In this document: positions 47,701 to 55,267 of the stretch, piece by piece | Layout: every line of letters begins with the position of its first letter | How positions within the stretch are numbered: the stretch's first letter is position 1 | DNA from: JAENVU01 sp046598395 | GTDB lineage: Bacteria; Actinomycetota; Acidimicrobiia; IMCC26256; JAENVU01 | DNA: 64,000 nt | Reading direction: 5' to 3' | NCBI GenBank assembly: GCA_046598395.1 | Contig: JBKJIQ010000026.1 | Span: 45,485 to 109,484, forward strand | The notes under the pieces: model-generated | Databases searched by the model: none | Told to the model about the DNA's origin: nothing | The model's input: the letters and a program-made list of their open reading frames with translations, nothing else | Program-made: the position numbers and the translations under genes

Positions 47701-49931
47701 GCAAAGTTCCAGAGAGCCCGTCAACATTGCTCAGTGGCGTGGTGGTCACTGATCTCACCGCCGAGCCCGGTGCCATGGCCGCCCGGATGCTCGCGGATCT
47801 CGGGGCCGAGGTGGTCCGGGTCACGCCGGCCGCGGGTGATCCCCTGGCCGAGCTTCCGTATCGGTATGCGGCGTGGACATTGCGCTCAACCCCGTTGCCG
47901 GTCTCCGGTCCCCACGATCCCACGCTCGATTCCCTGCTCGCCCGGACCCACGTGGTGATCGATACGCCGCAGTTCCCTGCCGCTTGGGCGATCGACCCCG
48001 GCCGCGCCGCCCACGCCGTGTGGGTGAGTCTTACGCCGTTTGGACTCGACGGCCCGCGGGCGAACTGGCGAGCATCGGACCTCGGCGTGATGGCGGCGAG
48101 CGGAAACATGTATTGCACCGGCGAACCGGACCGCGCGCCGGTGCGACCATCGGAGCCGGCGGCCTACGCGCATGCGGCAGCCGAAACCGCGTTCGCGGCC
48201 CTCACCGGTCTTGCGAGTGGTCGCCCGCAACACATCGACGTCTCGATGCAGGAAGTGGTGTCGGTTGCGAACATGACGACACCGTCGCGATTCCCGTTCA
48301 CGGGATTCCGCGGTACGCGGCGTGGCGCGAACATCGGCAAGACCCGAGAGATCTGGCCCACCCTCGACGGCTTCGTATCGTTCGGCCTGCGCGGCGGCAA
48401 GGCTCGCGTTCCCAGCTTGGAGACCCTCACCCGCCTGGTGGATACCGAAGCATTGCGCGCGGTGGATTGGTCGACGTTCTCACCCAACACGGCGAGCGAC
48501 GACGGCCTGCGCGTGATCGAGGCCGACGTGGCCGCGTACTTCGCACAGCACACGATGTCGGAGCTCTACGACATCGCCTGCGAGACCAACCTCATGCTCG
48601 CGCCCATCAACTCCCCCGCCGAGATTCTGCAGAGCGCCCAGTTGGCGGCGCGCCACTTCTTCACCACCAACGATGGACTCGAACTTCCCGGCGCGTTCCT
48701 CACGGTCCGGTGCGGGCCGAGTGTGGCCCGTCCCGCACCACAGCCGAAGCCCGATAGCACCGGCACGGGCGCGTGGTCCGGCGTCAACATCCTTGAACTC
48801 GGGAGCGGCGCCGCCGGCCCCATTTCCACGCGCTACTTCGCCGAGCACGGCGCGACGGTGCTGCGCATCGAATCGAAAAGCCGCCCGGACTTCTTGCGGG
48901 TCTACGCACTCGGCCCGAACAATCCCCATGGCCTCGAGGGAGCGTCGATGTTCGATGGCCTGAACCCGGCCAAGCGCGACGTCCTGTTCAACCTCAAGCA
49001 CCCGAAGGCCGTGGAACTCGTCCGCCGCCTTGTGGTCGAATGGGCCGACGCCGTGGCCGAGAACTTCGCGCCACGCGCCATGAAGGGTTTCGGCCTCGAC
49101 TACGACTCACTCGCGACCCACAAGCCCGATCTGGTGATGGTGAGTGCGTGTCTCAACGGTCAGACCGGGCCGCACAAGGACTACCCCGGGTTCGGCGGTC
49201 AAGGCTCTGCGCTCGCGGGTTACAACTTCCTCACCGGCTGGCCCGACCGCGAGCCGGTCGGACCCCACGGCACGATCACTGACTCACTCGCGCCGCGTTT
49301 CGTGGCGACCGCGCTCGCGGCGGCACTGCTCCATCGTCGCCGCACCGGTGAGGGCGCCCACCTCGACGTCAGCCAAGTGGAGGCCGCGATCTACACGCTT
49401 TCGCCCTGGCTGCTCGAGTATCAGGCAACGGGCATCGCACGCGGCCGCGCCGGGAACGAAGACCCGAGCGCGCTCGTCCACGGCGTGTATCCCTGTGCCG
49501 ATGCCCCGGACCGAGACGGGGGCATCGTGAACGACCGCTGGGTGGCAATCGCCGCGTGGACTCCCGACGAGCGCGACCTGCTCATGACCATCACCGGAGA
49601 CGACATCGCGGTGTACACGCGAACCCGGCAGGCCCTCCAGGTGGCGGAATCGCTCCAGGCGGTCGGGGTCGAGGCCGTCCCCGTGCAGGACTTCGGCGAC
49701 CAACACACCGACCCCCAGGTTGCGCACCGCGGCCACTACGTCGCGTTGACCCATCCGTTCATGGGACCTGGCCTGTACGAGCGCAACGGATTCCGGCTCT
49801 CCGACGGCCTCGGCGGCTACGACCGCCCGGGTCCGACCCTCGGCCAAGACCAGGACTGGGTCCTCGGCGACCTCCTCGGCCTCGCGCCCGACGAGCAAGC
49901 CGCCCTGGCCGCCGACCACGTCTTCGACTGA
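47694..49931 (+). CDS. Two-domain CaiB/BaiF-type (class III) CoA-transferase
   Basis: A 745-residue protein about twice the usual length, made of two CaiB-like halves (about residues 1-350 and 360-745). Each half has the N-terminal Rossmann-like start (VVVTDLTAEPGAMAARMLADLGAEVVRV; NILELGSGAAGPISTRYFAEHGATVLRIE) and a candidate catalytic Asp (QHIDVSMQEV; AHLDVSQVEA). The second half is closer to consensus (VAENFAPRAMKGFGLDYDSL). Such fusions occur in bile-acid/steroid CoA-transferases of actinobacteria. The GTG at 47694 has no ribosome binding site and appears leaderless. Confidence 0.86.
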   Translation: MSGKVPESPSTLLSGVVVTDLTAEPGAMAARMLADLGAEVVRVTPAAGDPLAELPYRYAAWTLRSTPLPVSGPHDPTLDSLLARTHVVIDTPQFPAAWAIDPGRAAHAVWVSLTPFGLDGPRANWRASDLGVMAASGNMYCTGEPDRAPVRPSEPAAYAHAAAETAFAALTGLASGRPQHIDVSMQEVVSVANMTTPSRFPFTGFRGTRRGANIGKTREIWPTLDGFVSFGLRGGKARVPSLETLTRLVDTEALRAVDWSTFSPNTASDDGLRVIEADVAAYFAQHTMSELYDIACETNLMLAPINSPAEILQSAQLAARHFFTTNDGLELPGAFLTVRCGPSVARPAPQPKPDSTGTGAWSGVNILELGSGAAGPISTRYFAEHGATVLRIESKSRPDFLRVYALGPNNPHGLEGASMFDGLNPAKRDVLFNLKHPKAVELVRRLVVEWADAVAENFAPRAMKGFGLDYDSLATHKPDLVMVSACLNGQTGPHKDYPGFGGQGSALAGYNFLTGWPDREPVGPHGTITDSLAPRFVATALAAALLHRRRTGEGAHLDVSQVEAAIYTLSPWLLEYQATGIARGRAGNEDPSALVHGVYPCADAPDRDGGIVNDRWVAIAAWTPDERDLLMTITGDDIAVYTRTRQALQVAESLQAVGVEAVPVQDFGDQHTDPQVAHRGHYVALTHPFMGPGLYERNGFRLSDGLGGYDRPGPTLGQDQDWVLGDLLGLAPDEQAALAADHVFD

Positions 49932-49936
49932 CCGCG

Positions 49937-49987
49937 CGACCTTGCGCCATTTTCCGACCTCCCAGGTCGGAAAATGGCGCAAGGTCG
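49937..49987. other. 24-bp perfect inverted repeat with 3-base loop
   Basis: Positions 49937-49960 pair perfectly with 49964-49987 around a ccc loop. There is no T-run after it on either strand. It lies between the CoA-transferase stop and the start of a small gene. Could act as a terminator, RNA-processing site or REP-like element. Confidence 0.85.
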
Positions 49988-50008
49988 GTGGGGGGTAGCC
50001 TCGCGGGC

Positions 50009-50245
50009 GTGTATTCGGACCTGCCCAACGCGGTCGATCTCCCCACGATCGACCTCAGCGCCGCGGCCGATACCGGCTCCGTCCGTTTCGATCGTCGCTC
50101 CTACGAGGAGTGCTACGCGGAACTCGGCTTTGGTCTCGGCATCGTGGCGCGCCGACAGCAGCGTGACGACGCCTGGTGGGAAACCACCGTCGGCATGCTC
50201 GCCGTCATCGTGGCCCTGCTCGCGCTCCTTTGGATCTCGACCTAA
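50009..50245 (+). CDS. Small C-tail-anchored membrane protein, unknown
   Basis: A 78-residue protein starting VYSDLPNAVDLPTIDLSAA with one C-terminal transmembrane helix (TVGMLAVIVALLALLWIS). The cytoplasmic part contains RRSYEECYAELGFGLGIVARRQQRDD. No family recognised. The GTG at 50009 has TAGCCT (49996-50001) seven bases upstream and no ribosome binding site. It converges on the SDR gene with a 17-bp gap. Confidence 0.6.
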   Translation: MYSDLPNAVDLPTIDLSAAADTGSVRFDRRSYEECYAELGFGLGIVARRQQRDDAWWETTVGMLAVIVALLALLWIST

Positions 50246-50262
50246 CCGAAGCCAGGCGCTCA

Positions 50263-51039
50263 CTACGCCGGCATGCAGGCGCCACCGTCGACGCACAGCG
50301 TCTGACCCGTCACGAGCTTCGCGTCATCGGACGCGAAGAACACCGCCGCTCCGGCGAGGTCTTCGGGCTCCAACGTCTGCTTCATCGCCGACATCATCGG
50401 GATCATGCCGATGTATTCCTCGGGCACGATCTTCTTGGTGGCTTCGGTCATCGTCACTCCCGGCGCGATGCAGTTGACCGTCACGTTGTACTGACCGAGT
50501 TGGCTCGCGAGAAACTTGGTCAGGCCGACGATGCCCCACTTGGTCTGGCTGTACGTAAACGCGCCGACCTCGTGGAAGTCGCCCATCGGCGTCATGTTGT
50601 ACATGTACGCCGCGCCCGAAGACTGGTTGATGATCCGACCCCACCGCTTCTCGACCATCGTGGGTGCACACGCCCGCGCCATCAGCCAGGCGCCGTGGAG
50701 GTTCACCTGAAAGACCTTCTGGAGATACTCGTAGTCGTTGCGCTCGTTCTGGATGTCGTAATAGAGCGCCGCGTTGTTCACGAGGATGTCGAGCGTTCCG
50801 AAGTGCTCGATGCTCGCGGCCGCGCACGCCTGCGCCGAAGCTTCGTTCGAGATGTCGGTGGCCACGCTGAACACGTCACCCAAACCTTCGAGTTGACTCA
50901 TCGCCGAGGCGGCTCGTTCGTCGTTGATCTCCGCCACCACCACCTTGGCGCCCTCGGCCAAGAACCGTTGTGCATACGCCAGTCCGATCCCTTGGCCGGC
51001 ACCGGTGATAATCGCGACCTTGTCCTGCAAACGACCCAT
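50263..51039 (-). CDS. Short-chain dehydrogenase/reductase (SDR)
   Basis: A 258-residue classical SDR: VAIITGAGQGIGLAYAQRF (TGxxxGIG), NNAALYYD, INQSSGAAYMY (catalytic Ser) and YSQTKWGIVG (YxxxK), with PGVTMTEATKK and C-terminal GQTLCVDGGACMPA. Interconverts an alcohol and ketone with NAD(P); likely a hydroxyacyl-CoA or steroid hydroxyl group, given the operon. The ATG at 51039 has a ccaaggag site. It lies 46 bp downstream of the MaoC-like gene on the same strand. Confidence 0.88.
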   Translation of the reverse strand: MGRLQDKVAIITGAGQGIGLAYAQRFLAEGAKVVVAEINDERAASAMSQLEGLGDVFSVATDISNEASAQACAAASIEHFGTLDILVNNAALYYDIQNERNDYEYLQKVFQVNLHGAWLMARACAPTMVEKRWGRIINQSSGAAYMYNMTPMGDFHEVGAFTYSQTKWGIVGLTKFLASQLGQYNVTVNCIAPGVTMTEATKKIVPEEYIGMIPMMSAMKQTLEPEDLAGAAVFFASDDAKLVTGQTLCVDGGACMPA

Positions 51040-51085
51040 GACGTTGCTCCTTGGCGCGTCCGTGCGCAATTGTTGGTTGAAGTGG

Positions 51086-51580
51086 TTACTTACGCTTTCG
51101 GGCAATCAAGTTGAACTGTTCGGTCACGACCGGCGCGCCCGACGCGGCGTCGGTCCACTCGGTCTTGATCACGATGAAGGCCATCGTCGCCGCGTCGGAC
51201 TCCTTCTCATAGAGATCCACCACGTGACCGCGCCCATTGAGCACGTCGCCGACCTGAACTGTCCGGTGGTACTCGAACTCCTGCTCACCATGCAGCACCA
51301 ATGCGCCGTCGGCGTGCAGTGATCCCATCACCGCGTGCATCGGGTTCACCCCGCCGGTGGGATCTTCGGGTTGCGCCTCGATGAACGCGCCCCAGAAACT
51401 TGCGGCGAAGGTGAACGTGGGCGGTGCCGGTAGGTTCGTGAAGCCTGCATCGCGCGCCACCCGGATGTCTCGATAGATGGGGTTGAGATCCTGGACCGCG
51501 CTCGCAAACGCGCTCACCGGGCCGCGCTCGACCGTGACGGTCCACGCCCCGGTGGGCCGACCAATGATGCTCGTATCCAT
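51086..51580 (-). CDS. MaoC-like/FAS1-type dehydratase domain protein
   Basis: A 164-residue single hotdog protein of the N-terminal MaoC (FAS1-like dehydratase) type: VERGPVSAFASAVQDLNPIYRD, NLPAPPTFTFAASFWG, GEQEFEYHRTVQVGDVLNGRGHV. These proteins hydrate enoyl-CoA, sometimes as one half of a heteromer with a catalytic MaoC domain; no second half is adjacent. The ATG at 51580 is chosen over GTG 51589 because of a gtgggag site. Divergent from the second SDR gene across CTGAC-type site 3. Confidence 0.83.
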   Translation of the reverse strand: MDTSIIGRPTGAWTVTVERGPVSAFASAVQDLNPIYRDIRVARDAGFTNLPAPPTFTFAASFWGAFIEAQPEDPTGGVNPMHAVMGSLHADGALVLHGEQEFEYHRTVQVGDVLNGRGHVVDLYEKESDAATMAFIVIKTEWTDAASGAPVVTEQFNLIARKRK

Positions 51581-51617
51581 GACTCCCACTCTCGCGCTCG
51601 GAGAAAATTGTGCGCGC

Positions 51618-51637
51618 TACTCTGACGCCGACGTCAG
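51618..51637 (+). promoter_or_regulatory. -10 hexamer and CTGAC-N6-GTCAG operator (site 3)
   Basis: TACTCT (51618-51623) overlaps by two bases the palindrome CTGACGCCGACGTCAG (51622-51637), in the divergent region between the MaoC-like and SDR genes. Confidence 0.65.
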
Positions 51638-51665
51638 TTTTCTCGCCGGGGGAAGGAACACGCAA

Positions 51666-52601
51666 ATGGGCATGCTCGATGGCAAGGTCGCGATCGTGAC
51701 GGGGGCCGGGAACGGTGTGGGACGAGGTGAGGCAGTCCTGCTCGCGGCCCACGGCGCCAAGGTTGTGGTCAATGACCTCGGCGGCTCGGTCACCGGCGAC
51801 GGCGCGGACTCGAAAGTGGCCGACGAGGTGGTCGATCTCATCACGAGCCGCGGCGGTGAGGCCGTGGCCAACTACGACAGCGTCAGCGACCACGCCGGAG
51901 CCGGCAACATCATCAAGACCGCGATCGACGCGTTCGGACGCCTCGACGTACTCGTGAACAACGCGGGGATCCTGCGGGACAAAATGATGTTCTCCATGAC
52001 GCCCGAGGATTTCGATGCCGTCGTCAAGGTCCACATGTACGGCAGCTTCAACACGATGCAACACGCCTCGGCGTACTGGCGCAACGAGTCGAAGGAAGGC
52101 CGGCAGCCGAGCGCCTCGATCATCAACACCGTGTCCTCCGCGGGATTGCAGGGCCAAGCGAGCCAAATCAACTACGGCGCCGCCAAAGCCGGCAATGCCG
52201 CAATGACGATCATCGCCAGCCTCGAACTCGCCCGCTACGGCGTGCGCGCCAACTGCGTGGGCCCCGGCGGCGCGACCCGCATGGTCGGAGCGGCGATGCC
52301 GGGTATCGAGATCAAGCCCGCCGACGAATACACCGAGTTCACCGCAATGAACCCCGGCAATTCGGCCCCGGCGGTGGTGTTCCTCGCCTCGGACGAGTCC
52401 AAGCCGATCACCGGCCAAGTGCTGCGGATGGTGGGGAACTCGCTCTGCGTGTACCAGCCGTGGGAAATGGGCGAGGAGTTCTTCGCCACTGACAAAGAGG
52501 GCAACCCGACCCAGTGGGACCCGGTGGATATCGGTCGGATCCTCGGCCGCTACCACTTCAAGACGATGAACCCCGGGATCGACGCGCAGCGGCGCAAGTA
52601 A
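51666..52601 (+). CDS. SDR of the multifunctional-enzyme (17-beta-HSD4-like) type
   Basis: A 311-residue SDR: MGMLDGKVAIVTGAGNGVGR, VVVNDLGGSVTGDG, NNAGILRDKMMFSM, INTVSSAGLQGQASQINYGAAKAG (Ser and YxxxK). The GNGVGR loop and the NDLGG and NNAGILRD strings match the (3R)-hydroxyacyl-CoA dehydrogenase domain of peroxisomal multifunctional enzyme type 2. Likely oxidises a hydroxyacyl-CoA. The ATG at 51666 follows ggggaagga. First in a plus operon with enoyl-CoA hydratase and thiolase-fold genes; a longer reading upstream of 51666 would cross the operator. Confidence 0.88.
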   Translation: MGMLDGKVAIVTGAGNGVGRGEAVLLAAHGAKVVVNDLGGSVTGDGADSKVADEVVDLITSRGGEAVANYDSVSDHAGAGNIIKTAIDAFGRLDVLVNNAGILRDKMMFSMTPEDFDAVVKVHMYGSFNTMQHASAYWRNESKEGRQPSASIINTVSSAGLQGQASQINYGAAKAGNAAMTIIASLELARYGVRANCVGPGGATRMVGAAMPGIEIKPADEYTEFTAMNPGNSAPAVVFLASDESKPITGQVLRMVGNSLCVYQPWEMGEEFFATDKEGNPTQWDPVDIGRILGRYHFKTMNPGIDAQRRK

Positions 52602-52613
52602 CCTGCGCCGCGC

Positions 52614-53447
52614 GTGACCTTCTCACCTGACTTCAGCACCCTCGGTTACGTCGAGCGCAACGGCGTCGCGTACGTCACGCTCAACCGCCCCGAACGACAC
52701 AACGCGTTCAACTCGTTGATGCAGCGCGAGCTGAAATCGCTCTGGCGGGGACTGCGGCGCCACGACGACGTGCGCTGCATCGTGCTCACCGGCGCGGGCG
52801 ACAAAGCGTTCTGTACCGGCATCGACCGCATGGAGCAGATGGGCGGCGACACCGATCAATCCACCGACGACGACATCGTGGGCTCGGGCTCGACCCCGTT
52901 CATGTTCAACGACCCGGGCGACAACATCGGCCCGAAGTCGTGTGACCTCTGGAAGCCCGTGATCGCCGCCGTCAACGGGATGGCGTGCGGCGGCGCGTTC
53001 TACATGCTGGGCGAGGTGGAGTTCATCATCGCCGCCGACCACGCAACATTCTTCGACCCGCACGTGACCTATGGCATGACCGCGGCCTACGAGCCGATCC
53101 ACATGTCGGGAATCATGCCGTTCCCGGAAATCATGCGACTCTCCTTGCTCGGGAACCACGAGCGGATGTCGGCCGCACGCGCCCACGAGATCGGCATGGT
53201 TTCGGAAATCGCACCCGCCGGAGAACTGATGGAACGCGCCACGTGGGCGGCCGAGGCCATCGCTTCTGCACCAGCGCTCGCCATCGAGGGGACCGTGCGC
53301 GCCATCTGGGGGGCACGGGAACACGGTCAACGTGACGCGGTGCGGCTCGGATACGCCTACGTCGCCATGGGCACGAGTCAGGAATCGATCGCGGAGGGCC
53401 AGAAGGTGTTCGAGTCGGGCACGCGGATCGAATGGCGACTGCGGTGA
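52614..53447 (+). CDS. Enoyl-CoA hydratase/isomerase family protein
   Basis: A 277-residue crotonase: VTLNRPERHNAFNSLMQRE, FCTGIDRMEQM, AAVNGMACGGAFYMLGEVEFIIAADHATFFDPHVTYGM. Glu in GEVEF and the DPHVTYG segment occupy the catalytic region. The GTG at 52614 is 12 bp after the SDR stop. Its 3' end overlaps the next gene by 16 bp. Part of an apparent acyl-CoA degradation operon with SDR and thiolase-fold partners. Confidence 0.87.
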   Translation: MTFSPDFSTLGYVERNGVAYVTLNRPERHNAFNSLMQRELKSLWRGLRRHDDVRCIVLTGAGDKAFCTGIDRMEQMGGDTDQSTDDDIVGSGSTPFMFNDPGDNIGPKSCDLWKPVIAAVNGMACGGAFYMLGEVEFIIAADHATFFDPHVTYGMTAAYEPIHMSGIMPFPEIMRLSLLGNHERMSAARAHEIGMVSEIAPAGELMERATWAAEAIASAPALAIEGTVRAIWGAREHGQRDAVRLGYAYVAMGTSQESIAEGQKVFESGTRIEWRLR

Positions 53448-54586
53448 GGCGGGTCGCCATCGTTGGTGCGGCACTGTCGGACTGCGGACGGGTCGACACG
53501 CTGTCGCCGTTCGAACTCCACTTCCAGGCCACGAAGCGAGCGATCGCAGACGCGGGCCTCACCAAGGACGACATCGATGGGTTCGGTTCCACCGGCATGG
53601 GCCTCATGGCGCCGATCGAGGTCGCCGAGTACATCGGTCTGCGACCCACCTGGATCGACGGCACCGGTGTGGGCGGCAGCGCATGGGTCGTGCTCGCCGA
53701 GCATGCCGTGGCCGCGATCCAAGCCGGCCACGCCGAGGTCATCGTTCTCGCCTACGGCTCCACCAGCCGCGCGGACCTCAAGACCAGTCACCGCCGGGCC
53801 AACCTCTCGTTCGGCGCTCGCGGCCCGGTGCAGTTCGATGCGCCCTACGGCCACGCCCTGATCGCCAAGTACGCGATGGCGGCGCGGCGCCACATGTACG
53901 AGTTCGGCACCACTATCGAGCAGCTGGCCGAGATCTCGGTGTCGGCCCGGTACAACGCGGGGCTGAACCCCGACGCGTTCTACCGCGAGCCGATCACGAT
54001 CGATGATGTCCAGAACTCGCCGATGATCGCGGATCCCCTCACGAAGCTGCACTGCTGTATCCGCTCCGATGGGGGTGGCGCCATCGTGCTCACCTCCGAG
54101 GAGCGGGCCCGAGATCTCGATCGCACGCCGATCTGGGTCCTGGGTTCGGGCGAGACGTCGAGCCACACCACGATGAGCGAATGGGAGGACTTCACGGTGT
54201 CGCCTGCGGTGCGGTCGGGGAAGCTCGCATTCGAACGGGCCGGCCTCACTCCGGCCGACGTCGACGTGTGCCAGATCTACGACGCGTTCACGCCCATGGT
54301 GCTGCTCTCGCTGGAAGCCCTCGGGTTCTGCGGGAAGGGCGAAGGTGGACCCTTCGTGGAGGACGGGAAGCTCCGGGTGGGCGGCGCGCTTCCCACCAAC
54401 ACCGACGGCGGGGGGCTCTCCGCGTGTCACCCCGGTATGCGCGGCATGTTCCTCATGGTGGAGGCGGTCAAGCAACTCCGCGGTGAAGGTGGCGATCGTC
54501 AGGTACCCGACGCCAAGATCGCGTGTGTCAACGGCACCGGCGGCTGGTTCTCCTCCGCGGCCACGCTGTTGTTGGGCATCGAATAG
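53432..54586 (+). CDS. Thiolase-fold (lipid-transfer type) acyl-CoA protein, no nucleophilic Cys
   Basis: A 384-residue thiolase-superfamily protein: VAIVGAALSDCGRVDTLSPFELHF at the start, GTGVGGSAWVVLAEHAVAAI where the Cys should be (none), CQIYDAFTPMVLLSLEALGFCG and LPTNTDGGGLSACHPGM. The YDAF and GGGLS blocks match the Ltp2-like protein at 42174-43343, so they are paralogues. No DUF35 gene is adjacent; it may share one of the others. It overlaps the hydratase by 16 bp. 24 bp of GC palindrome separates it from the converging TetR gene. Confidence 0.82.
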   Translation: MATAVRRVAIVGAALSDCGRVDTLSPFELHFQATKRAIADAGLTKDDIDGFGSTGMGLMAPIEVAEYIGLRPTWIDGTGVGGSAWVVLAEHAVAAIQAGHAEVIVLAYGSTSRADLKTSHRRANLSFGARGPVQFDAPYGHALIAKYAMAARRHMYEFGTTIEQLAEISVSARYNAGLNPDAFYREPITIDDVQNSPMIADPLTKLHCCIRSDGGGAIVLTSEERARDLDRTPIWVLGSGETSSHTTMSEWEDFTVSPAVRSGKLAFERAGLTPADVDVCQIYDAFTPMVLLSLEALGFCGKGEGGPFVEDGKLRVGGALPTNTDGGGLSACHPGMRGMFLMVEAVKQLRGEGGDRQVPDAKIACVNGTGGWFSSAATLLLGIE

Positions 54587-54610
54587 CCGAGCGCGGCGCG
54601 CCGCCGGGGC

Positions 54611-55267
54611 TTAGCGCGCCGGCGTCGCGAAGAAGCCGCGGTGGATGACCTTGGTCAGCGTGGCCAGCGCGACCGCGCGGTCGATGCCGAGATCACGTGA
54701 CGTCATCGCGTAGCTGGTGCGTTCGAGCATGGCCATGAGCGCGGCGATGGTGGCAGGGTCATGCGGCGCTCCCGCCGCGTGGAGTTGCTCACCGAGCGCG
54801 TGCGCGATGTGGGTGAACGCGTCAACGCCGAGGCGATCGATCTTGCGGTCACTGACCTGGTTCTCCATCCACGCCCGGATCACCACGCCGTAGTGGGCAT
54901 AGGTCGTGAGGAACTCGGAGAGGAACTCGGCCAGGGACTGCTCTCCTGCCGGGGTCGCGTCGATCGCGGGGACGCTCGCCGCGAGGTCCTCCAACGCACC
55001 GGCACACTCGAGGGCGAGCTCGCGCAACAGGTCTTCCTTGTTGGCGAAGTACAGGTAGAACGTGCCATGCGACGTACGGGCGGCGCGCACGATGTCGTCG
55101 ACCCGGGTCTCGTGATAGCCGCGCTGGGCGAAGACCCGCAGACCGGCATCCGCGATCTTGCGCAACGTCTTGCGACCCTGCGCCCGCAGCTCCCGTTCGC
55201 GGGCCGGCACTCCGCCCGCGGCCGCGCCGCGCGTCTGAACTGTCGAGTTGTGCGATCCTCTCGCCAT
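54611..55267 (-). CDS. TetR-family transcriptional regulator
   Basis: A 218-residue regulator: TLRKIADAGLRVFAQRGYHETRVDDIVRAARTSHGTFYLYFANKEDLLRELAL is the DNA-binding domain, about 35 residues into the longest form. The ATG at 55267 overlaps, on the opposite strand, the ATG of the acyl-CoA synthetase at 55266; GTG 55210 (VPARERELRAQG) is an equally good start and would leave 55 bp for promoters. It may control the divergent synthetase operon, and is one candidate owner of the CTGAC-type sites, without direct evidence. Confidence 0.83.
   Translation of the reverse strand: MARGSHNSTVQTRGAAAGGVPARERELRAQGRKTLRKIADAGLRVFAQRGYHETRVDDIVRAARTSHGTFYLYFANKEDLLRELALECAGALEDLAASVPAIDATPAGEQSLAEFLSEFLTTYAHYGVVIRAWMENQVSDRKIDRLGVDAFTHIAHALGEQLHAAGAPHDPATIAALMAMLERTSYAMTSRDLGIDRAVALATLTKVIHRGFFATPAR

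Noticed and set aside
54593..54604. Terminator between the thiolase-fold and TetR genes (gcggcgcgccgc)
   Set aside because: The palindrome has no loop and no T-run, and such GC palindromes are expected by chance at this base composition.
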